Shown: positions 1 through 8,995 of the stretch, one piece after another
How the letters are laid out: every line of letters starts with the position of its first letter
How positions within the stretch are numbered: the stretch's first letter is position 1
Assembly (NCBI GenBank): GCA_019694255.1
Contig: JAIBCI010000067.1
Location: forward strand, 1 to 55,003
Length of the DNA: 55,003 bases
Source of the DNA: Saprospiraceae bacterium
Lineage (GTDB): Bacteria; Bacteroidota; Bacteroidia; Chitinophagales; Saprospiraceae
Direction of reading: 5' to 3'
Translations under genes and position numbers: made by a program
The notes under the pieces: generated by a model
What the model was told of the DNA's origin: nothing
The model's input: only the letters and a program-made list of their open reading frames with translations
Database searches by the model: none

Positions 1-1211
1 TTAGCAATAAAAAAATAAATAATGATCGATCCCAAGCCTATGGTCCACTGCAACCATTTCATGATGCCTCTATTTATCCAAGGCCTAGATGCAATGGAAT
101 AAAAAAATAAACTCAGACCAACATAGGGTATATACGTATAACGCTCAGCATATGACGCCATTCCCACGGTAACAAATTGAAGTGTGAGCAACAGCATTAA
201 TATAAAAAAAATAATCCCTAAGAACATTTCATTTTGACGTCTAATTCTGAATATAAATATTAAAAGCATCATGGAAATGACCGTCAGCAATAAATTATCA
301 AATGTTAGTAATTCCTGCGGTTTTGGCAAAGGATGCAAAGCGCTTAATTGATGTGGCCAAATAAATTGAAAAACATACCGGGCCATTGAACTGAATCCAA
401 GAACTATTCTTTCAATAAAATTATAATGCACCACCGATTCTATTGATTGCTGCTGTGCCTTTAGGGTCAGAACACCAAAAACAATAGAAAGAACTAAAAA
501 TGGAATTTTTGATATCACATCCTTCCAATTTACGGTGCCGTTGATGTAATAATCAAATGTCAGCAAGACCAAAGGAAACATTACGGCCGCGGGCTTGGCA
601 CAAAGTGAAAGGAAAAACAGGCATAAAATTGTTAAGTAAGTTAGCCTGGACAAACGGCCTTTCGACTCAAAATATATAATGGAACCACCAAGAAAGAAGA
701 AAGCATAGAGAACATCTTTTAACCCCGATATCCACGCCACAGATTCAACATGCAGCGGGTGTAAGGCAAAAACAGCAGCAATCCAAAAGGCACCCCAAAA
801 ATTACCTTTGGTCCAATAAGTTGCCAATTTAAAAGTCATCAATACATTCAAAGAATGAATCGACAGGACTGCAAGGTGAAAGTAATATGGCTGAATACCT
901 TTTAATTTTGCAATCAAGGCATAAATGCTCATCGTCAATGGATGATAATTTCCCTGATAAAAGTGAAGTCCCCAGAAATGCTTCAAACTTCTCAGCAATG
1001 GCCAGGCCAGTTGAATATTATTCTTTACATACGATGTATCGTCCCAAACAAAAGAGAATGATAGAACAGGCCGATATAATATAAAAACACCAGTAATAAG
1101 TAAACTTAAGAAAACGAACTTCAATGGCGCTGACATTTCTGCATTTTGAGTTGCAGAATGCATATTGGCGATCCGGTTTTGCGGTGAGCTTTCAGAGATT
1201 TTTGTACGCAT
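1..1211 (-). CDS. GT-C membrane glycosyltransferase (TMTC-like), 3' end outside window
   Basis: The frame read leftwards from ATG 1211 stays open for 403 codons to the window edge, so the C-terminus is missing. After a short polar N-terminus (other ATGs at 1163 and 1136) comes a membrane segment, then FVWDDTSYV and, about 140 residues in, HPLHVESVAWISGLKDV. The WDD-x-x-Y loop and the HPxHVESVAW motif are typical of bacterial relatives of the TMTC/ArnT-type GT-C enzymes, which move a sugar from a polyprenyl-phosphate donor on the outer face of the inner membrane. The rest is strongly hydrophobic with many predicted helices. Family members usually end in TPR repeats, which would lie outside the window. 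Donor and acceptor cannot be told. The exact start is uncertain. Confidence 0.8.
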   Translation of the reverse strand, partial: MRTKISESSPQNRIANMHSATQNAEMSAPLKFVFLSLLITGVFILYRPVLSFSFVWDDTSYVKNNIQLAWPLLRSLKHFWGLHFYQGNYHPLTMSIYALIAKLKGIQPYYFHLAVLSIHSLNVLMTFKLATYWTKGNFWGAFWIAAVFALHPLHVESVAWISGLKDVLYAFFFLGGSIIYFESKGRLSRLTYLTILCLFFLSLCAKPAAVMFPLVLLTFDYYINGTVNWKDVISKIPFLVLSIVFGVLTLKAQQQSIESVVHYNFIERIVLGFSSMARYVFQFIWPHQLSALHPLPKPQELLTFDNLLLTVISMMLLIFIFRIRRQNEMFLGIIFFILMLLLTLQFVTVGMASYAERYTYIPYVGLSLFFYSIASRPWINRGIMKWLQWTIGLGSIIIYFFIA

Positions 1212-1437
1212 GTTGATCAGAAAATGAGAGCACAATTTCGAACATTCCCTGATATATGTATTAATTACTTAAAACGATAAATCCCATTGTACGTATCATT
1301 ACGATAAATTAAAGCTACGATAAAGTGTGGTAAAGAGCCTGAAGACGTCAATTCTATTGTGACTGCCATTTGGTCAAAGTGTGGATAAGTAATTTATTTA
1401 GATCAAGAAAATGTATAGTATTAAAATTCACTTCGTG

Positions 1438-1445
1438 CAAAGATA
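1438..1445 (-). promoter_or_regulatory. Possible -7 box (TATCTTTG) for the GT-C gene
   Basis: On the minus strand the bases read TATCTTTG, an exact match to the Bacteroidota -7 element TAnnTTTG. No TTTG lies at the usual 19-21 base distance; the nearest are at spacings of 15 and 24. It is about 225 bases upstream of the ATG, so the leader would be long. Confidence 0.35.
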
Positions 1446-1572
1446 CCCATTGGAAGAAAGCAAATTTTTCAAATCAACTGTATATATTATTGAATATTAG
1501 ATATATATTTAATTAATTTACATTTTATTACACCAATCCATCCCTCCTCCTCGAATTTATGATTCCTTTTAC

Positions 1573-1603
1573 TTTCGATTGTGTCCAAGGATGATTAAAT
1601 TTG
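1573..1603 (+). promoter_or_regulatory. Candidate promoter of the Omp28-type gene
   Basis: TAAATTTG at 1596-1603 matches the -7 consensus TAnnTTTG. TTTC at 1573-1576, 19 bases upstream, is one base off the -33 TTTG. The box lies 25 bases before ATG 1629, giving a short leader. Confidence 0.55.
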
Positions 1604-1628
1604 CCAATTCATTAACAAAATCTAAAAC

Positions 1629-3683
1629 ATGAAACAATTTTTACTCTCTCTTTTGTGTTTGGTGTGTGTGGCCTATGTTCAGGCTCAGAACACATTCTCA
1701 GATGATATAGAGTCTTATACAGACGGAGCCTATATTGGCGCCTCCTCCCCTAACTGGACCGTGTGGTCTGGAGCTGCAGGAGAAGGCACTGCCGAGGACG
1801 CTACCGTTTCAACCGAAGCAGCACATTCAGGCAAACAGTCTATCAGGCTGGAAGCTGGATCTGCTTCCTCCGGTCCTACGGATCTGGTACTACCTTTCGG
1901 CGGCGAAAAGAACATCGGTACATTTACCTACACGATGTGGGTTTATGTTACTGCCGATAATTCGGCATACTGGAATTTTCAAGGAAAAGCAACCATTGGA
2001 AGCATTTGGGCTGTTGACAACTATGTCACTTCAGACGGCCATTTCTTCGCTACACTGGGAAGTGCATCCACCGGCCCCATCTGCAATGTGGATTTCGCTC
2101 ATGAAGCATGGAATAAGTATACCCTTGTTGCCAACATGACCAGAAATGAATGGGAGATCAAAATCAACGATGTGTCAGTTGCGAAATTTGCGAATCCCAA
2201 CAACTCAATAGCATCAATCGACATTTTCCCACTTTTCGGTGGCGATGTAGGAGGAAGTTCAGCAATTTACTATATTGACGATGTCAGTTATATCTATGAG
2301 CCTTATACCTTAAGAGCTTTAGACGGGGGTCTGATTTCAATCAATATGAAAAACCGTTTTCTTGCCAATGAAGCATCTGGTGGTTCCGTACAAATCCGAA
2401 ATCTGGGAACAACAGCAATCAATTCCGTCAATCTCAGTTGTCAGGTCGGATCCGGCGCACCTGTTACAGCTTCTGTCAGTAATGTCAATGTAGCTTCGCT
2501 GGCTTTTTTAACCATTCCAGTAAATCCTATTACTTATGCTGCCGGGGCATCTGATTTGAAATGCACGATTACAAGTGTGAATGGCGCACCAGATAATGAT
2601 CAATCGAATGATGACAAATCACTATCACTTTACGGTGTAACGCCAGCCCCTCATAAGGTCATGTTTACTGAAGAAGCTACCGGCACCTGGTGTCAGTGGT
2701 GTCCTAGAGGTGCAGTCTATCTTGATTCCATGGCCAGGACTTATCCTAAATACTGGGCTGGTGTTGCAGTACATAACAATGACCCAATGACTGTTGCGGT
2801 TTATGATAACTGGCTGAGAACTTTTCCAGGATTTAGTGGATATCCGTCTATTATCAACGACAGAAACCAGCTTACCGATCCGCTAACTGTCGAAGCAGAT
2901 TTCTACGATCACATCGTAGTTCCTACACCTGTCATTCTTACGAACGGCGCGAAATATGATTCGACGAAAAGGGAACTTGAAGTATCTGTTAAAGGTGACT
3001 TTATCGATGATATTTCCGGTGACTATCGATTCAACCTTGTAGTTATCGAAAACAATATCCAGTTCCCGGGTACGGGATACAGACAATCCAACGCCTATGC
3101 TGGCAACTCCAGAGGGTGGATGGGCGGATTCGAAAAACTTCCAAACCCTGTACCAGCCAATCGCATGAAGTATAACCATGTAGCGCGCGCTATTTTTGAC
3201 AATGCCGTTGGACTCGAGGGTTATTTGCCTTCGACGATTAAGAAAGGCAGTACCTATTATATTACCTATACCATGACGCTGGCGGATTCATTCAAGGTGC
3301 CCAATATCGAGCTAATTGGTTTACTTTATGGACCGAGCGGCGAAGTTGTCAATGCAACCATCACAACACTGGACGAAGCCATTAAAAACGGTTTGTACTC
3401 AAGTACAAGTAATCCTTCACTAGTATTTTCTGCTCCAAAACTTGCTCCGAATCCAAGTGATGCCCAGACCAATATTGAACTGAATCTACAGCAAGATGCC
3501 CAGGTAGGCATGGATGTTGTTGATTTAACTGGAAAGACCATTACCAGTCGCAATTATGGTAGACTCAGCGGAGATGTTATTTTGCCGATTAATACAGAAG
3601 AATTTGATAATGGAAGTTACATTATTAAACTTCGCATCAACGACAAGTTGACCACCAGGAAATTGATTGTAAATCACAGATAG
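1629..3683 (+). CDS. T9SS-exported Omp28-related protein with CxxC thioredoxin-like domain
   Basis: The 684-residue product begins with a signal peptide ending about AYVQAQ. Residues 21-225 look like a jellyroll (lectin-like) domain opening with FSDDIESY. Residues 340-550 match the Omp28 outer-membrane family and carry TWCQWCPRG, where Cys355 and Cys358 form a CxxC like that of thioredoxin-fold proteins. The last 85 residues, starting LAPNPSDAQTNIELN, form a T9SS type A sorting domain ending in RKLIVNHR, so the protein should cross the outer membrane through T9SS and be attached to or released from the surface. The function of Omp28 proteins is not established. The gene stands alone between its own promoter and a hairpin. 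Confidence 0.88.
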   Translation: MKQFLLSLLCLVCVAYVQAQNTFSDDIESYTDGAYIGASSPNWTVWSGAAGEGTAEDATVSTEAAHSGKQSIRLEAGSASSGPTDLVLPFGGEKNIGTFTYTMWVYVTADNSAYWNFQGKATIGSIWAVDNYVTSDGHFFATLGSASTGPICNVDFAHEAWNKYTLVANMTRNEWEIKINDVSVAKFANPNNSIASIDIFPLFGGDVGGSSAIYYIDDVSYIYEPYTLRALDGGLISINMKNRFLANEASGGSVQIRNLGTTAINSVNLSCQVGSGAPVTASVSNVNVASLAFLTIPVNPITYAAGASDLKCTITSVNGAPDNDQSNDDKSLSLYGVTPAPHKVMFTEEATGTWCQWCPRGAVYLDSMARTYPKYWAGVAVHNNDPMTVAVYDNWLRTFPGFSGYPSIINDRNQLTDPLTVEADFYDHIVVPTPVILTNGAKYDSTKRELEVSVKGDFIDDISGDYRFNLVVIENNIQFPGTGYRQSNAYAGNSRGWMGGFEKLPNPVPANRMKYNHVARAIFDNAVGLEGYLPSTIKKGSTYYITYTMTLADSFKVPNIELIGLLYGPSGEVVNATITTLDEAIKNGLYSSTSNPSLVFSAPKLAPNPSDAQTNIELNLQQDAQVGMDVVDLTGKTITSRNYGRLSGDVILPINTEEFDNGSYIIKLRINDKLTTRKLIVNHR

Positions 3684-3696
3684 AATAAATTTCACT

Positions 3697-3734
3697 AAAA
3701 TGAAAATGCCGGTCATCGCCGGCATTTTCATTTT
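3697..3734 (+). terminator. Strong hairpin, 16-bp perfect stem
   Basis: Arms at 3697-3712 and 3719-3734 are perfectly complementary around a 6-base loop. The core is ATGCCGG/CCGGCAT, and the outer A/T part supplies a T-run in either direction. It begins 13 bases after the Omp28 gene stop and ends 18 bases before the next ATG, so it probably terminates the upstream transcript. Confidence 0.8.
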
Positions 3735-3752
3735 AATAAAAAACTAAACTAT

Positions 3753-4955
3753 ATGCGCAGATTCAAGTTATCTACAAGAGTACAACACCTTAATGAATCT
3801 GCGACATTGCGTATGGCCCAAATGGCCAGAGAGCTCAGCAATCGCCAAATTGATGTGATCAATCTCAGTCTTGGCGAACCTGATTTTGATACACCAACGT
3901 ATATTAAGGAAAAGGCAAAAGAAGCCATAGATTCGGGCAACACCAAATACACGCCTGTGGCAGGCACGCTGGCGCTTCGCCAAGCAATTAGCGATAAATT
4001 TAAACGGGACAACCAGCTAAACTATTCTACAGATGAGATCATCGTCAGCAACGGTGCAAAACAAAGCTTCGCTAATCTTTGCAATGCAATGCTTGACAAC
4101 CCTCTGGATGAAGTGGTTCTACTTGCACCCTACTGGGTCTCTTACTACGAAATCATTCGCTTGGCTGGGGGCAGCCCTATTGTTGTTCATTCCAATGTTG
4201 CAAATAATTACAAGCCTCGACTGGAAGATCTGAAAGCTGCATTATCTGCAAATACCAGAATGCTTGTTTTCTCAAGTCCTTGTAACCCCACTGGCACACT
4301 CTTCAATCAACAGGATTGCATGGAGATTGCCAATCTTCTAAAGGAATATCCTGATGTACTGGTTGTGTCAGATGAGATCTACGAATATATAGTTTTCGAC
4401 CAAAAACATTTCAGCATTGGATCAATAGAAGGCATGAATGAGCGAACAGCAACCATTAATGGATTTTCCAAAGGATTTTCGATGACGGGCTGGCGGCTTG
4501 GATATATGGGTGCTCCAAAGGAAATTACTCAGGCATGTATTCGTATCCAGGGACAATATACCAGTGGTGCCTCATCTTTTACTCAAGCGGCAGGCGCATT
4601 TGCACTGACATCAGATCTTTCTATAACCAGGAAGATGTGCGAAGCTTTTAAATCCCGCCGCAATACTTTGATCAGGGAATTGAGTAGAATAACTGAATGG
4701 ACGATTAACATTCCAGACGGCGCATTTTATCTATTACCGGATGTCAGTAAAACTTTTGGAAAAAAACATAACGGCAATATGATTCATAATGCAGAAGACC
4801 TTGCGATCTACCTGCTCAATGAAGCCCATGTCGCATTGGTTTCCGGTGATGCATTTGGTGCACCTAACTGCATTCGTATCTCCTACTCTCTTTCAGAAGA
4901 AAAAGTCATTGAAGCCGTTAAGCGAATTGAAGCAGCCCTGCAAAAACTGAGTTGA
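3753..4955 (+). CDS. Class I/II PLP-dependent aminotransferase (aspartate aminotransferase-like)
   Basis: The 400-residue length and motifs fit fold-type I aminotransferases of subfamily I-beta/gamma: NLSLGEPDFDTP near residue 39, YTPVAGTLALR, SSPCNPTG for the substrate-binding Asn, VVSDEIYEYIVF with the PLP-contacting Asp and Tyr, and GFSKGFSMTGWRLGY, whose Lys should form the Schiff base. It most likely transfers amino groups between aspartate and 2-oxoglutarate in the cytoplasm; some relatives prefer other amino or keto acids, so substrate is inferred. No TAnnTTTG box is seen between the hairpin and the ATG, so the gene may depend on read-through or on a promoter hidden in the hairpin region. 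Confidence 0.9.
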   Translation: MRRFKLSTRVQHLNESATLRMAQMARELSNRQIDVINLSLGEPDFDTPTYIKEKAKEAIDSGNTKYTPVAGTLALRQAISDKFKRDNQLNYSTDEIIVSNGAKQSFANLCNAMLDNPLDEVVLLAPYWVSYYEIIRLAGGSPIVVHSNVANNYKPRLEDLKAALSANTRMLVFSSPCNPTGTLFNQQDCMEIANLLKEYPDVLVVSDEIYEYIVFDQKHFSIGSIEGMNERTATINGFSKGFSMTGWRLGYMGAPKEITQACIRIQGQYTSGASSFTQAAGAFALTSDLSITRKMCEAFKSRRNTLIRELSRITEWTINIPDGAFYLLPDVSKTFGKKHNGNMIHNAEDLAIYLLNEAHVALVSGDAFGAPNCIRISYSLSEEKVIEAVKRIEAALQKLS

Positions 4956-5093
4956 ATATTGACGATGTTTGATTTGAACTAAAAGTATTGCAGATCATCA
5001 ATTCGTCACTTTTCAAGATATTGAATAACCATTACAGCTATTTTGTAACATGGACATGCCAGTCCAAGTAGCAAGCTGTTAAGTAATTATCTG

Positions 5094-6467
5094 TTAATCG
5101 ATGATTCGGTATCGGTTGCTTTTTATTTCAACCACTCTCAGGAATGAATTTTCATAATAATCTACACCGGATTTCCGGTCAGCAGACTTGTTTTTATAAA
5201 CCGGCTGAAACTCAAAACTCGTCTCCAGCAAACCATTGCAGCTACTGTTAGATTTCCATTGAAAATCGGGACCATATTGCCTTAGTGACTTTATTGCATA
5301 CTTGACCAGATCATATCCTTCCATAGCATCCTGGGATGGGAATTCTCTGTATGTATCGAAATATTTCTTTTTAAAGCTTCGTATCGCACTGTTATCCTGA
5401 TCGAAAAAGTTGCTGATACTGATACGAATATTATAGATATTCATGAAATCAATGATCTCCGACTTCATTTCAAGCCATTTGGAGGTACCATAAACAATCA
5501 CTTCCTTATTGTTTTTTTCTGAAACCATTCTTCTTAAAAAGTGATAAATATAATTTTCATCCTTAGAACTAAAATAAGGCAGGATAAAAACTGTTGGACC
5601 TGTAGCCTTTAATAGAGGACCTACGACAGGATCTACACCAGTGGCTAGATCTGACTCTTTAATAAACTTTTCTTCTATTGAATCCCTGAACTTAATGTTA
5701 TCATTAAAGTATCTTGATCTGGATTCTTCCGGTGACCTGCTGATTATCATAATACTCTCGGCAGGATAATGCGCCCTGGCATGTTCATTCAACTTTGCAT
5801 AATGGCTTGAAATTCCAGCTTTGGTCTGAATATAATAAGGATTATTTTCCGTGATTGTTGAGCTGCTGACCCAAGGACTAAGCAAAGATGTCTCGTGTGA
5901 TTTTGCCCAATCGGCAGCATATTTAAGCGCTTCTGCTTTTTGGGGGCCGATGATCAGATGCGGCGGTGAATTATTAAATAGCGACAAGACCTCAGCAATT
6001 TCTGTAACAGATTCTGCATCCTTTACATTGAAGTTGATTTTTTTGCCTCCTTCGTTATTCAATTCATCCATTGCCATGGACATACCCGCATAATACTGCA
6101 CAAAGCGCAGACTGCTGCTGTTGATTTTAGAGCCTAAAGAGTCATTGGAAGCAGTCTTAAATGGCAACATACATAAGATTTCAAAATGATCATCAGGCTT
6201 AGTATATTTCCGCTCTGGTTTCGTGGTTGCGTCCGCTTTGTCTGGAGTCTTTACGGGTTTTTCTTCATATTTTTTCCAGACAGCTGTATCAACCTTGGAA
6301 GGCAATTGATGCGTTGCGGTTGTATTGGGATGATTAACCTTGTTCTGATGCTGCTGCACAGAAGATTTTTTGGTCGCACATGAAAAAATGCTATAACATA
6401 GAATGCTAAGCAAAAGTATTAACCTACTCCCATTCAATTGTTGCGGGCGGCTTACTGCTAATATCAT
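5094..6467 (-). CDS. Lipoprotein with type 1 periplasmic-binding fold
   Basis: The 457-residue product starts with a lipoprotein-type signal (hydrophobic [15 protein letters not shown], Cys about residue 30), then a Thr/Lys/Pro-rich linker to about residue 90. The rest resembles type 1 periplasmic-binding proteins (LivJ/LppC-like): [35 protein letters not shown], then a second lobe with [12 protein letters not shown]. It probably faces the periplasm. No permease genes are nearby, so amino-acid uptake is not implied; a structural or peptidoglycan-linked role is equally possible. ATG 6467 overlaps guaA by 44 bases; an in-frame TTG at 6437 would leave a 14-base overlap and a cleaner signal peptide. 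It is probably translated from the guaA transcript. Confidence 0.75.
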   Translation of the reverse strand: MILAVSRPQQLNGSRLILLLSILCYSIFSCATKKSSVQQHQNKVNHPNTTATHQLPSKVDTAVWKKYEEKPVKTPDKADATTKPERKYTKPDDHFEILCMLPFKTASNDSLGSKINSSSLRFVQYYAGMSMAMDELNNEGGKKINFNVKDAESVTEIAEVLSLFNNSPPHLIIGPQKAEALKYAADWAKSHETSLLSPWVSSSTITENNPYYIQTKAGISSHYAKLNEHARAHYPAESIMIISRSPEESRSRYFNDNIKFRDSIEEKFIKESDLATGVDPVVGPLLKATGPTVFILPYFSSKDENYIYHFLRRMVSEKNNKEVIVYGTSKWLEMKSEIIDFMNIYNIRISISNFFDQDNSAIRSFKKKYFDTYREFPSQDAMEGYDLVKYAIKSLRQYGPDFQWKSNSSCNGLLETSFEFQPVYKNKSADRKSGVDYYENSFLRVVEIKSNRYRIID

Positions 6468-7959
6468 ATACCACTCTGTTTATTCCTTTTACTTTATTGA
6501 TAATATCGGTTGATATCGCAGCGAGAAGGTCATGCGGTATTCGGCTCCATTCGGCCGTCATGCCATCCGTGGACTGAACCGCTCTCAGGGCCACTACATT
6601 TTCATATGTTCTTTCATCTCCCATGACACCTACCGACTTAACCGGCAATAAAATGGCACCGGCCTGCCAGATTCGATCATACAAACCGCTTTTTATTAAA
6701 TGATCAATAAAGATCTTATCTGCTTTCTGAAGGATTTCAATTTTATCACGCGTGACATCACTAATAATACGTATTGCAAGACCAGGGCCTGGAAACGGAT
6801 GTCTGCCGAGAATATGTTGAGGAAGCCCAAGTTCTTTTCCTACTTTCCTGACCTCGTCTTTAAACAATGACCTTAGCGGCTCAATAACTTTGAGGTTAAG
6901 TCTTTCAGGAAGTCCACCGACATTATGATGAGACTTGATCACCGATGACGGTCCGTGGACAGAGGCCGATTCTATAACATCCGGATAGATCGTGCCCTGC
7001 GCAAGCCAACGAATCCCGGATATTTGCCCCGCTTCCCTCTCAAACACATCAATAAAAGCTTTACCAATTGCTTTACGCTTGGCTTCAGGATCCTCCAATC
7101 CTTTCAAGCGCTCATAAAAGAACGCTGATGCGTCAATACCATTGACATCGAGTCCTAAATTCTTATATGTCTCCAGAACCTGTTCAAATTCTCCCTGTCT
7201 CAAAAGTCCATTGTCAATAAAAAAGCAATGTAATCGCGTACCGATCGCTTTTTGAAGCAACAATGCCGCAACAGAACTGTCAACCCCACCGGACAAGGCC
7301 AATAGAACTTCTTCGCCACCTACCTTACTTCGAATGTCCTCTACTTTTTCCTCAATATAAGAACCAGGTGTCCAGTCTGCTTTAATATGACAGATGTTCA
7401 GAAGAAAATTACCCAACATTTTTGATCCATCAATCGTATGAATTACTTCTGGGTGAAACTGAAAAAAGTATGCAGGTTGCAGCAGGCCTTCTATTTTAAA
7501 TGCAGCGTTTTGAATGGCAGAAGTTGATCCCAAACGAACAAAACCCTCAGGAAGACGTGTGATTGTATCACTATGGGACATCCATATCTGAGTAGGCTCA
7601 TTCATTCCATTCCACACCGGATCTTCAACCAAGTTTGCCAATTGGGCAAATCCGAATTCCCGAGATCCGGAGGATGCCACTTCACCACCCTTTTGGAAGA
7701 CCGTCAACTGCGCTCCATAACATATACCCAATACAGGGTAATGTCCAAGGATTTTGTCAAGATCTATTGCAGGGTGTTCCGAATCGCGAACAGACGCAGG
7801 ACTTCCCGAAAGAATTATAGCTGCTACGTTGTCGAAAGAAATCTGGTCGAATTGATCAAATGGATATATTTCACAATAGATATTAAGTTCCCTTACTCTT
7901 CTTGCGATCAATTGAGTCACCTGAGACCCAAAATCCAATATGATTACTCGGGCATGCAT
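6424..7959 (-). CDS. guaA: GMP synthase (glutamine-hydrolysing)
   Basis: This two-domain enzyme of 511 residues makes GMP from XMP, ATP and glutamine in the cytoplasm. The N-terminal class I amidotransferase has GICYGAQ with the nucleophilic Cys and FQFHPEV for the His of the triad. The ATP-pyrophosphatase domain has the PP-loop [13 protein letters not shown] near residue 222. The dimerisation domain contains [14 protein letters not shown] and the end is PPATIEWE, the conserved GuaA C-terminus. It lies 24 bases after nusB on the same strand and overlaps the downstream lipoprotein gene, so all three are probably co-transcribed. Confidence 0.98.
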   Translation of the reverse strand: MHARVIILDFGSQVTQLIARRVRELNIYCEIYPFDQFDQISFDNVAAIILSGSPASVRDSEHPAIDLDKILGHYPVLGICYGAQLTVFQKGGEVASSGSREFGFAQLANLVEDPVWNGMNEPTQIWMSHSDTITRLPEGFVRLGSTSAIQNAAFKIEGLLQPAYFFQFHPEVIHTIDGSKMLGNFLLNICHIKADWTPGSYIEEKVEDIRSKVGGEEVLLALSGGVDSSVAALLLQKAIGTRLHCFFIDNGLLRQGEFEQVLETYKNLGLDVNGIDASAFFYERLKGLEDPEAKRKAIGKAFIDVFEREAGQISGIRWLAQGTIYPDVIESASVHGPSSVIKSHHNVGGLPERLNLKVIEPLRSLFKDEVRKVGKELGLPQHILGRHPFPGPGLAIRIISDVTRDKIEILQKADKIFIDHLIKSGLYDRIWQAGAILLPVKSVGVMGDERTYENVVALRAVQSTDGMTAEWSRIPHDLLAAISTDIINKVKGINRVVYDISSKPPATIEWE

Positions 7960-7983
7960 TGATTTTTATTTAAAAGGACGTTA

Positions 7984-8919
7984 CTAATCCAAAAGGCCAC
8001 GGCCTTCCTTGATTATCTTGTTTTCTTCCTGCAGGCCCTTCAGGAGCCTGTCCAAAACTCCATTCACGAATTCCTGCGATTTGTCGGTGCTGTACATTTT
8101 GGCAAGTTCGACATATTCGTTGAGCGTTACTTTGGGAGGAATCGTCTTAATATTAACCATTTCCGTGATTGCCATTTTGATCAATATGAGATCAATAATA
8201 GCGATACGCTCGGCCTCCCAATTAACCAGAACCGGTTTAATCAGTTGATCAAGCTCACTGTTCGATTGAAAGGTCTTGTCCAAAAGTGTCTCCCCAAATT
8301 CTGTTACCGTCTCATCGTCAGGCAGGTGCTCACTGATAAAATCTGCTTGTGACGGAAGCACCTTGAGTGTCTTCTTGACTGCACCAATTACCAATGACTT
8401 GTCATCTGGCCATCCGGAATAATGGTCATCCATAATCTCATTGAACAGTTCATTGCGCCTGCAAACGCGATAAAGTTCAAGTAAAAGTTCAACCAAATTT
8501 TCTGAAGAGGTATCATCCTCCATGATATACTTGACGTACTTTTCCTCCTTGGTGAATTCTTTATAGATCTTACGGAATATATCTTCATCAATTCCCTCTC
8601 CAATTCTATCTGCTTTGAGCCTTTTCTGTAAAAACGGGTTCGTGGCGAGACTTTTGACCAACGGGTTGGTATATAACTTGTCAGAAAACTTAAGGTCTTC
8701 CTCTGATTTAAGGTGTTTTTTCTTCCTGTTAGTCGCATCTTCAACAGCAAAAGAGCAAACCTTAATTATTGAATATAAATTGAGTAGATACAAATGAAAA
8801 GCATTCAGTAGCGAATGACGATATGCCGACTTGATATCCTTGAAAGTCAGTTCTTTATCCTGATTCAGGCTATACAATTGCTGCATCACTTTGATGCGGA
8901 CGTTACGGCGGCTTAACAT
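7984..8919 (-). CDS. nusB: Transcription antitermination factor NusB (long Bacteroidota form)
   Basis: NusB binds boxA RNA with S10 (NusE) and supports rRNA transcription antitermination. This copy has 311 residues, about twice the E. coli length, as is normal in Bacteroidota: a family start (MLSRRNVRIKVMQQLYSLNQ), a long Lys/Glu-rich helical insertion, and the conserved C-terminal half with AERIAIIDLILIKMAITEM, KVTLNEYVELAKMYS and EFVNGVLDRL. It sits between a DoxX-like gene and guaA on the minus strand. A one-mismatch -7 box (TTTCTTTG, 8949-8956) lies just upstream, so it may have its own promoter in addition to read-through. Confidence 0.95.
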   Translation of the reverse strand: MLSRRNVRIKVMQQLYSLNQDKELTFKDIKSAYRHSLLNAFHLYLLNLYSIIKVCSFAVEDATNRKKKHLKSEEDLKFSDKLYTNPLVKSLATNPFLQKRLKADRIGEGIDEDIFRKIYKEFTKEEKYVKYIMEDDTSSENLVELLLELYRVCRRNELFNEIMDDHYSGWPDDKSLVIGAVKKTLKVLPSQADFISEHLPDDETVTEFGETLLDKTFQSNSELDQLIKPVLVNWEAERIAIIDLILIKMAITEMVNIKTIPPKVTLNEYVELAKMYSTDKSQEFVNGVLDRLLKGLQEENKIIKEGRGLLD

Positions 8920-8995
8920 GAATACCCTTTAGTATTGTTATTCGACGCAAAGAAACAACGATTCAACCTAAGAATCTAATTAATATTAAAATATT

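Larger units (their letters stand above)
1212..1628. other. Divergent intergenic region, AT-rich
   Basis: These 417 bases separate two divergent genes. I see a candidate -7 box for each direction (1438-1445 minus, 1596-1603 plus). The rest is AT-rich with no open frame carrying protein-like composition, and no tRNA or convincing stem-loop. Confidence 0.6.

Noticed and set aside
887-1084. 65-residue plus-strand ORF
   Set aside because: It lies antisense to the GT-C gene, whose minus frame has clear family motifs, and its own sequence has no recognisable pattern.
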